Positions 1-8,915 of a DNA stretch of 64,000 nucleotides are shown piece by piece. This DNA comes from Portulaca oleracea. Taxonomy: Eukaryota > Streptophyta > Magnoliopsida > Caryophyllales > Portulacaceae. The notes under the pieces are model-generated. The model saw nothing but the letters and a program-made list of their open reading frames with translations. It had not been told where the DNA came from and did no database searches. Each line of letters opens with the position of its first letter. Position 1 is the stretch's first letter. Location of the stretch: positions 1,624,114-1,688,113 of the forward strand of contig CM055874.1 in NCBI GenBank assembly GCA_029582165.1, read 5' to 3'. Both the position numbers and the translations under genes were made by a program.

Positions 1-3000
1 GGGTTTTCAATCCAACAAGCAAGCATGCAAAGCACTTTCTCTACACATCCAATGGTGATGTATCTGCTGTTGTCATCTTCATAGTGTATGTGCTTCATTG
101 TAATCTCAAGTGCTTTTTCTCTCAATTTCTTCAATGGCCATCTTTTCAGAAAAGGCTCCACAAATGTGTCAAGGCTATCCCATATTAGGTCTTGTATTAG
201 AGGATGGGGGTAGTACAAATCCTCCTATATATATATGTACAACATGAAATTTTATCTCATTATTTGTAAGAATAAAAATGATCGAGTTACTCATAATAAA
301 TCGAAAAGAATAAAGTCTTACCCATTACAGCTTGAAAATAAAATCTTAGTACGAGTTTAACAGAGAATATTAATTGTTGTCTTCGAAAGTTATGTTGGTC
401 AAGGTTTAAAAATTTTGATTAAAAGTTTCTCAATATATACAATGACTAGTTAATACTCCATCTGTCCCTTTATTTGTGACTTTGAATAAAAGTGGAGAAA
501 TCAATGCAACACAAATTTTAAGTTGAAATATATTAAAAATCACAAAGACACCCTCAATTATTGTTGAATTATTGGTTCCAATGTCATTTATTAAGGGTAA
601 AAGTAATAAAATTGATATTGAACACGTAAAATGTAAAATAATTAGGGACAGAAAAAATTAGTTAAGTGGACAGATAATTAAGGACGGAGGGAGTAAAATA
701 TTATATAAGAAATTTTGAATCGATGAAAGACATTGAAGACTGTAACAGTCAACTAAGTGACAATTGATATATATATGGAACAGAGGGAGTAATATTTTTG
801 TATATAAAGTGGATCACAAACCTTTGCACATAGATGTCTTACTTTCCTCCAATTAATTTCATGGTAAGGTTGAACATGAAGCTCTTCCCTCAATTCCAAT
901 ATGAGATTTGTGATTGGGGCAACAAATCTTTTCCCATATATGTAAGACATTGGCATGTAAACCATTCTTATGTAGCACCACAATTTTGCTGCATTCAATA
1001 ATTACAAGATCATGTGTAAACTTGAAAGCTTTGAGATGAAGTGTAAAGCACAAAGTCAAAACAAGTTTATTGTCATAGTGAAAAATATTTTTATGAAATT
1101 ATGATTTAATATATTTTTGAAAATATTAATAGTAGCAGTTGGCAATTAATTAGATTAGTAGAGGAGCGACGAACGTATATGGGAAAATTGATGGATTATT
1201 ACATGGATGTATTGGAAAAACATAAAAATCAACAGTAATATTAATAGATGCGACGAATTGATTGAAATCGAGAAATTGATGGATCATTACATAGATGTAT
1301 TGGAAAAACATAAAAATCAACAGTAATATTAATAGATGCGACGAATTGATTGAAATCGAGAAATTGATGGATCATTACATGGATGTATTGGAAAAACTCG
1401 AGGAAGAATCCAAAATTCAGGTGGCATAGGATTGCAACCAGACCAATCGAATAGACCTAGAATCTGCATTGTCATTAATAACACAAAAAAATGATCACCT
1501 TAATTAATCACAATTAGGTAAGATGTACTAACTAATTAGTATGATTTGGACTAATTATTTACTACTCATTAACAAATTAACTAATTAATTATAGGAATTA
1601 ATTATTAAAGTGTAATAACTTACAGAAAGCCAAGTTTTACCCCAAGAAGGAATGGAGGTAACACCACCATGAGAAAGTATCCATGAACGAGCTCTTGAAA
1701 CGGCGTCGTCTTGGCCACCATGAGGTCCTTCTCCCAGCATTCTCATGCAGATGTAGTTGAGTGTGGTGCAGAACATTGTGCTGTGCCCTTCCACATGGAA
1801 TCCCCACCCTCCATCTTCATTCTGCATTATTATTAATTCATTTTAATTATTATGTAGTAAATGTTAATTTTTGTGACTACAGTAAAGAAATAATAGGCAA
1901 AACATGATAAAGTTATATATGTGATTATATATATTTACCTGGTGATTGTAAATATAGCGAAGAATTTCCTTCTTATGCTCTGGTGAGAAAATGGAATCGA
2001 GATGTCCACTTATATATAACACAAATACCTAAGCAATAATTAATATTTGTGTCAATCCTTATCATATAGTGATTAATTAGCTTCTATGATTAATTACTTT
2101 CAAAATTATAGTATAAAGTCAGGTCATGCATGCTTTGTGATCGAATTGTGAGAAACATTAGCTTTGTGATTAGTATTAATGGTGCATTTGATATATAGTT
2201 TTCTATGAAAGAGTTCTTTGGGAAAAACTTTCCAGGGAAAGATCTTTCTTAAACCTCCTTTGAGAAACTGTTTACTGAGCTTCAAATGAAATAATCAATT
2301 TCACACTAAAACTTTCCTAATTATTTTGGACAGCTAAACATGAAAAAATTTGTCAATTTAAGAAAGTTGACTAACTTCCCCAAAAAACTTCGGAACAAAC
2401 ACCCCCTAAACATATTCAATTGATGATCATAATACAGTGACAATCAATAATATATGTTACAACCATGTTCTTTCAGTGGGCTTGTAGAAGTTAGATAAGT
2501 AAAATTAGACAGATTTGAGTAAATTTAGATAGATTTAAGTATTTATATAAAAGTAGAGGTAGTTAAAAAAATATTGCAGGTTATTTACCAAAAAAGTAAG
2601 TCAATTTTTCTAAGTTGACAAACTTTACTATGTTTGGTTCTTACTAATAGATGGGAAAGTTTTAATGTGGGGCTCACGATTTCCCTCACAAGCTCAATAA
2701 AATATTTATCGAGTTTTTCCTAAAAAAAATTTTCGCCTAAAACTACCAAATGCACCATAAGAGAAAGTGAAAATAGAATATAGATGGTGGAATTAAATGA
2801 AATAAACCAGAGGAGGAAGAAAAAAGAGAGGCCCAGAAGATTCAGCAGGCCAATGTCCATCCTGAGATTGCGTGGCTGCCAAGAAAACTGCTGCTCTCTT
2901 CAATGTCACCTCCACATCTTCTTCCCTTATTACTTCTTCCTTCTCTGAAATCTTCACTCCTTCTATTTTCTGCTCAAAATTATTCTCTTTCAACATCTGC

Positions 3001-3315
3001 ATGCATGCATGCATGCAACCATGCATATATGCTTAATTAATCACATCAATAATAACAGATAATTAGCAGATAATCATCCATGAATTAGTAGTTAATCAGC
3101 AAATTAAACCAAACCTGTAGTTGGAGCTGAAGATCAGAACTAGGTTTAACTCGAAATCTATTCTGATAAAACTGTTGACGAGCATTCTCAATCTGGGCTT
3201 TTTCTTGGGGAGTTCCATAATCAGGATCAAATTCCCAAATTTTCCTTCCTACAAAATTATTTGTGCTGTACAAATATGGGTTTTCTCCATTTTTGCCCAC
3301 CTTTAACCTCCACAT
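1..3315 (-). CDS. Oxidosqualene cyclase (beta-amyrin synthase-like), 5' part; gene continues past the left edge
   Basis: Cyclises 2,3-oxidosqualene to a triterpene scaffold on ER membranes. Exons (5'→3' on −): 3315–3115, 2996–2808, 2028–1939, 1821–1624, 1463–1379, 988–822, 224–<1. Every join keeps frame with GT–AG borders and gives about 384 residues with no stop, roughly half of a usual 760-residue cyclase. Seen: start MWRLKVG followed by [13 protein letters not shown]; a QW motif [10 protein letters not shown] (~113–122); a second, NEDGGWG (~161–167); SWGKTWLS; the product-specificity motif LWCYIR at ~257–262; then YGKRFVAPI and YYPHPLIQD. The catalytic DCTAE segment lies outside the window. 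Trp258 and Tyr260 fit beta-amyrin synthase rather than lupeol synthase (Leu at the Trp position), but the usual MWCYCR reads LWCYIR, so the product is uncertain. Oddities: an 88-bp tandem duplication copies the exon-5 donor (1185–1397), and a 578-bp MITE fills most of intron 2. A defect further 3' cannot be excluded. Confidence 0.93.
456..693. mobile_element. Stowaway-type MITE in oxidosqualene cyclase intron 6
   Basis: The ends CTCCATCTGTCCC and GGACGGAGGGAG are inverted versions of the CTCCCTCCGTCCC terminus typical of Tc1/mariner-derived Stowaway MITEs, flanked by TA. It lies in the intron between exons 822–988 and ≤224. A second, partial Stowaway-like end (AGAGGGAGTA) follows at about 784–793. 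Confidence 0.7.
1185..1397. repeat. 88-bp tandem duplication spanning an exon–intron border
   Basis: Copies start at 1185, 1273 and 1361 with a period of exactly 88. The last is partial and contains the true 3' end and GT donor of cyclase exon 5 (exon 1463–1379). The two extra copies therefore place near-identical pseudo-donors inside intron 5 (989–1378), and one differs by a single C→T in the last exon codons. Confidence 0.85.
2180..2757. mobile_element. Tourist-like (PIF/Harbinger) MITE in oxidosqualene cyclase intron 2
   Basis: The ends TGGTGCATTTG and CAAATGCACCA are inverted repeats flanked on both sides by the trinucleotide TAA, the target duplication typical of PIF/Harbinger-derived MITEs. 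The 578-bp element occupies most of intron 2 (2029–2807). The interior has the GGGAAA/TTTTCC-rich pattern also seen at 18928, 31320 and 32967. Confidence 0.75.
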
Positions 3316-3401
3316 CTTTCTTCACTTTTTTCTATCTTTTTGAGGAGAGGGTTGGGTGAGTGGAGCTTTAATTTTGCATTTGTTGCATGTCACCAAACAT
3401 G

Positions 3402-3410
3402 TATTTATAG
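3402..3410 (-). promoter_or_regulatory. Putative TATA box of the oxidosqualene cyclase gene
   Basis: On the minus strand this reads CTATAAATA, about 90 bases before the chosen ATG (3315). That leaves room for a 5' leader of about 55–60 bases. It is a motif match only. Confidence 0.5.
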
Positions 3411-3419
3411 GGGTGGGGG

Positions 3420-4195
3420 AGAGATTTTGAAGGAAGGGTTTCCTAGATTACGTAATCAATGTTAGAATTGGGATTCTAACTCGGATTTATGGGATAGTTA
3501 GGATCAGAATTAGCCCATGTAAGATCGTGGATTGGAATGTAGATAGTAGAATCGCATCAAGGATCTTTTATCATAAAATCGTAGGATCATAGATCAGGAT
3601 CGAAATTTTAATAACTATGTACGTAATGTATGTTTTCACTCGAGATGGAAAGCAAATATGAGGTTGTCAATTTGGGGTTCATATGAATCGAATATTGGAT
3701 GAAATAGTTAGGAATGTCTTTTTGCAGGTCGGGCGATTTGGACAAACCCTCGATTCAGACAATTAAGTATTGTGTTTGTATCTAAGAAAGTTAGGTTGAT
3801 ATCAGAATTTGGATGAAAAGTTTTTATGAAAGTACCCAAGTTTTTCTTGATCTGCCTGGACCGGGTTTCTACCTGAGATGTCAAACTGTACAAAATCCAA
3901 CCATTTTTCCAACCATTTTCAAATAGTAGAAAAAATGATGGTAGGAAAATTTTTCAACCATTTAAGCAAAAGTGGTTGGTATTTCCAACTGTTTTTCCCA
4001 CAAAAATTTTGAAAATAAGTTGGAATATGAAATGGTTGTTAAAATGGTTGATTTTTCCAACCATTTTAAATTGGTTGGAAAAAAGTAGTAGGTAATACAC
4101 ATATTTTTAGTTGTATTATGAGGGTAAATTAGGTAAGTTAAAATCTTAATTTTTAGCTCATCTCCAATATTTTATACAACAACATCAAATTTACG
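3420..4195. other. Upstream region of the cyclase gene; no gene seen
   Basis: AT-rich and non-coding. At 3896–4085 an AACCATTTTT-type word recurs in both orientations, giving a loose palindrome of about 190 bp that may be a decayed MITE. No protein similarity was recognised in any short open frame. Confidence 0.4.
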
Positions 4196-4566
4196 CACAA
4201 CAAGAAAAATATGTTTGGACAACAAAAATATTATTATTGCATTAATTTAAAATATGGCAACCAAAGAATTTTGTAGTTAAATACACTATATGTGGCAACA
4301 ATTTTTTTTTTGTTGCAATAGATAGGGCGTCAATTTAAAGAAAAATAGTTGCCTAAGGCTACTAAGGCAACAAAAAAAAATTTATTGTCCACTACAACTA
4401 CATTGTGCTAGCTACCATTTTTACTAATTTGTAGCCCGAACTTTGTGCTTCGAGGATAAAATTAAAAAATCGTGACAATTTTTTTGTAGCCCCATGTTAA
4501 AGGACAACAAAAATTGGACTAAAACAAAAAAATTTTTTGTTGCCCAAAGTAATTTTTCTTATTATG
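4196..4566. mobile_element. Possible small non-autonomous DNA transposon (CACTA-like ends)
   Basis: The left end CACAACAAGAAAAAT and the inverse of the right end, CATAATAAGAAAAAT, are similar. Both are followed inward by matching ...GGACAACAAAAA / GGGCAACAAAAA words. The subterminal TTGTTGCC/GGCAACAA repeats resemble CACTA-type deletion derivatives. No transposase is seen and no target duplication is clear, so the class is tentative. Confidence 0.4.
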
Positions 4567-5269
4567 ACGGAATAAAAACATTTAAACGTGGCCTCCAATT
4601 ATAGACAATCTTTCCCCATAAACTGGAGTCCATGAAAAGGCTGATTCTTACCGACAATTTTAAAAGTGGGTGGTATAACAAACAATACAATCAATGAAGT
4701 GGTTGGGTAGTTAATGTATAGATGTATCCCTTCGTTAGTATGGTTCAAACTTAGATTTGCATTTTTCAGGAAAAGTTGTATAACAAACAATATAATTTTA
4801 ATAGTCGTCATTATTTTTATTTGCTCAATAAATCGAGATTTAATTTGTAAGCTCACCTAGGTTAGTATGATTCAAACTTAAACGCAACCTATGGAAAGGA
4901 TGGCATTATTTTCAGGAAAAGTTCCCTAATCTTTTAAGTAATTGTGGTTACTTGTAGTTCAAGTAATTTATGCAGAAACTCGCAAAGTATATAGATCATA
5001 GCATCCTACCAACTTTGTAGTTTTACTGCAAATTCAAAAACTTTCTTTTAGGTTTCCTTAACTTGCATGCTTTTAGGGTTTTTATTTTACTCTTTGTCTT
5101 TATTTCCTTTTATTACATGCAAATTTGGCCACGAGATAGTGCTGATCAATCAATTAAAGATTTATATGTACCAAACTATCAATATAGCTTTGGCTTAAGT
5201 GGCTTTGGCTTTATCCTCTCTTTATTTAAAGGTATGGAGTTTTATTATATGGACCAGAGCTTTTGATAT
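4567..5269. other. Non-coding AT-rich spacer with short direct repeats
   Basis: The phrases GTTAGTATG(G/A)TTCAAACTTA (about 4735 and 4862) and TATAACAAACAATA (about 4675 and 4790) each occur twice, suggesting an old local duplication. No gene was recognised. Confidence 0.4.
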
Positions 5270-5770
5270 TGTGTCATACATAGCTAGTTAGCTACTACAT
5301 GTGTTTCATGTTCCGTCAACTATGAACTTGTTGTCAATGACATATTATTAATTTGTTGATGTATTCATCAATGCTACTCTATAACGAACAAAAATAACCA
5401 TATATAGATTACCATATTAATATTCATGGATTACAAATATAACGAACCATGGATGCATATATTAAATATGGAATTGAAGAAGAAGAAGAAAAAGAAGAAG
5501 AAGAAGAGGTTCATTTCGTAGAACTAGTCCATTATTAATGTTAATAGGTTCAAAGTCCGGTTCTTCTTCTTCTTCTTAAAGAACCCCACCTTTCCTCCTC
5601 TTTGGGCACATTCTTGTTTCTTGGGCAGCAAACTGCAAAAAAAAATGTCATGATAACTCAGCGATATGGGTCTCATCTTTTAATACAAATTGGGACTTCA
5701 TGGTTTTAGAGAGACTAAATTGCAAAAAAAAAAAAAAAATTGAAATATGTCATATCAATTCAGCGACATA
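5270..5770 (-). repeat. Duplicated segment, copy B (inverted relative to 63070–63640)
   Basis: Read on the minus strand this matches 63070–63640 (+) over several blocks in the same order: GAAGTCC(C/T)AATTTGTATTAAAA, CATGACAT, a pyrimidine tract ending in GCAG|TTTGCTGCC, a GAAGAAGAAG tract, CCTATTAACATTAATAAT, TGTTCGTTATA, TAATAATATGTCATTG and GAAACACATGTAGTA. Copy B also has an internal tandem copy of its first ~100 bases (5649–5745 against 5746–6290), later split by the LINE at 5792–6269. The pyrimidine tract plus AG looks like a splice acceptor, but the reading frames after it are not conserved between the copies. The source may therefore be a gene 3' end, a long non-coding RNA or an unknown transposon. 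Confidence 0.7.
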
Positions 5771-5791
5771 GGTCCCATTCTTTAGTTACTT

Positions 5792-6269
5792 TTTTTTTTG
5801 ACTCGGGTAAACAAATTACATCAAGAACTTAGGGGACCCTTCTATCAAGGCATCTCCTCAAGTTATCTGCATGAATAATAAAAGAAAAATCCGTCGCGGG
5901 GCTACATATCCAAAGGCTGGCAGATTGTAACGAATGACCCAGGTTAGCCATCCAATCTGCCGCTGAGTTTGTTTCTCGATAGATGTGGCGAATAGTAGAA
6001 TCTTCCAACTGCCTGATTAAGTGTTTGATATCTCTGACAATCATATCAATATGCCATGGTGTGTGGATGGTCCTTTGGATAGCCTGGATGAGAATAAGAC
6101 TATCACCTTCAATCTCAATTCTTGAAAAACCTTCCAAAATAGCTTGTTGAAGACCAAAACGGAAAGCCAAGGCTTCTGTCAGCAGAGTGGAGTGTGAATT
6201 AACTGGCATAGCACCAACTTTTCGAATACGACCATGCATGATGATCACGAATAACGAATCCTACTGCTG
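5792..6269 (-). mobile_element. 5'-truncated LINE retrotransposon with RNase H-like ORF
   Basis: A 17-bp direct repeat, CCATTCTTTAGTTACTT, lies at 5775–5791 and 6270–6286. Just inside the left copy is a poly-T run, which is the poly-A tail of a minus-strand element. The minus-strand frame ending at 5829 (139 residues from 6248) resembles the plant RNase H (RVT_3) domain of L1-type elements: EALAFRFGLQQA, then IEGDSLILIQAI, then HIYRETNSAADWMANLGH. In this family the acidic residues are catalytic and the NxxAD block is near the C terminus. The structure is what target-primed reverse transcription with 5' truncation leaves behind. Confidence 0.85.
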
Positions 6270-6286
6270 CCATTCTTTAGTTACTT

Positions 6287-8640
6287 GGTACCAATTAAGA
6301 CTTCAAGAACCTAGAGAGACTTTTTTGTCAACCCTTCATTTTAATTAAGACTGTGTTATTGGAAGTCCAAAATATTGGCTTCTTGAAATAAATATTCGTT
6401 AGGCTATGGCCCATGGCCCATATTTGACACTAGTAAAGATCTGTACAATGATTTCTAAGAGTAAGACCCAACTTCCAAATCCAATGTGAAGTTTTTCTTG
6501 TCACCTTTCTAGGGCGAAGTGAGATATGATGATGAACAGAGGCTGTATATCAATGTTTTATTGGGCCCATAATATTAAATTTAATTGACATGTTTTTTAA
6601 TATCTTATATTCGAAAAATTAAATTATATACCATTGTCGTGGTCTGATCCCGCCCACTTATTCCTTCACCCCTGATATGGTGATACCATTGTTGAGTTGT
6701 TCTCAAGTAACTTGGTGATTTTTGCATTACAACCTAGAATTTGATCGATTAGGGTGAATTCTCTCTTTAACCTGTTCATGGCTTGATTTTCATGTGATTC
6801 ATCGATTTTTGCTTTACTTCATTTTCAACTGGTCGCTAATTAGGTTTATTTCGCAGTAACTCGGTAGGAGTACATTAGAATGTAATAAGTATAGAATTCA
6901 GAGCGTTTTAACATAGCTTTTTGACATATGACAACAATAATCTTCAATATAATTATGTCGATGTGAAATCCGCAGGGATTCATATATAAATAGCCTTCTC
7001 TATATGCACGACAATACAGGAAAGAGCACTATATTTAACATGATATATATTTTAATGTTTGAGTTATCAACAACCAAATTAAACTGCTTAGGTCGAGAAT
7101 TTTGAAATCATTGTAATCCAAAAATTCAAATAGTTTGATTAATGGTTAATGTTGCACTGTGACAATATAAAATAGTGAGAATATTTAATTTTGCAGAAAT
7201 TTGACTCTTTCTTTCTAAATTTTATTCTCCAACGGGAAAAAATATTAATACGAACGGAGATAGTTTGATTAATGATCACCATAGTTGCATTGAATGATGG
7301 AAATGATTTTCGATATTAATGGCATGTAACCGTTGGTAATTAAGAAAATTCCCTTTCTTGTTAACCAATCAATCTAAAATTCTAACAATTCTTATAAGAT
7401 AAAGTAAAATATCAAGTGGTAAATAAATGAGAGGATTAAAATATTCTGAACAACAAAGAAAAAAGATAACATTCTGTTTACCGATACAACAACGTATACA
7501 TACATGCAATTAATGTCACATAAAACGTTACGCAAATTAGCAGATCGATGAGGAACAGACAAATTTCGCAAAATTAATTGAGATTAATATTAATTAAATT
7601 TGTACTAATTGCACATGGATTTGTTTGACTACAAAAGAACAGCAGCAAACAAGGAAGTGCTGTCTCAGCAAATAATACCAACAATATTATTATTAATTAA
7701 AGTATCTTTTAAATTATTAGCTTAACTAGCTACTTGCTTATATGAAGCTTCTTTATTCCTTCCTTTACTTCAAGTTTCTAATTTTGAATCCAAGTCCAAA
7801 AATATTATGTGATCAAGGGTGTTCAAGCTAGGGAAAACAGTTGATAAGGTCTACTTAGGGGTGACAGTTGGATTCGAGTTTGAAGTGACTTGGACTCGAC
7901 CTAAATCTAAAATAATCGATTCAGAACTTGAGAAAAAATTCAATGCGAATTTGATTAAAAACACAAACCAACTTCGAATATAATCTGGTCACTTCTCATC
8001 GGAAATAAGGAAATACAATAATGTCCCTATATGACTATGTGAATAAATCATGTTATCCATTAATATTGAGAAGGAAATAACTTAAATGACCCTTTCATCG
8101 TTTTATTTTCGATGAATTTTGCCACTAAAAATCACTTTCACTTAATGTCAGCTAAGGTGAAAATTATTTCACAAATGTAGGGTGTGCAAAAATTATTACC
8201 ATAAATGTCAGATAGGGTAAATGTAATTTACTCTCACAAAATATGTAGAAACAATTTATAAAGTTATAGATAGAAAACTAAAACATAAAGATCAGGGTAA
8301 TGATATGTGTTTTGGCTTTTGGAGTAAGACATTGTTTATGTGTCTTGTTTTTTATGAGATTAACATTCATTATAGGTTTTGAGATCCATTTTTTGATAGA
8401 TTTTATTAATTATCAATCATCAATTATAAGCTCAAAAATGAATTAATTATGCCAACAATTACAAATGATATCACAAATAAATTACGACTTTATGCAGCAT
8501 AAATTTTAATAATAAACAGAATAATTTTGTTTGAGTAGAAGATTGAAGGCAGTGAAACTAACAAAAATTAATCAAATATCATAACACAAATAAACTAAAA
8601 ACAAAACAAATAATTAAATGAATTTGGATTCAAAGTATAC
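6287..8640. other. Intergenic region; no gene seen
   Basis: AT-rich, with no recognisable coding frame. Around 7857–7990 is a block rich in GATTCGAGTT/GGACTCGACC-type words starting TAGGGGTGACAG. It resembles the left end of a small hAT-like repeat but lacks a convincing partner end. The part nearest 8640–8915 probably belongs to the 3' UTR and downstream region of the LRX gene. Confidence 0.4.
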
Positions 8641-8915
8641 ACAAAAGGAAAGGAAGAAAAGGGGGGCGAATCTGCTACTAACATATTATTGCTAAACAAC
8701 CAATATACTATAATTTAACCCAAAAAAAAAGAAAAAAAAATTCAACAGTGGCCCACTTTTGTTTCAATGAAAAGAATTACACTTGCTCTTTGCCCCCACA
8801 TTTGAATAATAATAATTGACATCTATTTTTAAAAATAAAACCCAAAAAAAATAAATCAATGAACAAAATATTACAGCGCCAGACGTAGGATTAGTTGCCG
8901 GCCATTATTATCGGA

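Noticed and set aside
5520..5645. Terminal protein-coding exon (Lys-rich tail) in duplicated segment B
   Set aside because: The equivalent frame in copy A (63168–63220) stops early and differs, so there is no sign of selection on a protein; kept only as an unknown duplicated segment.
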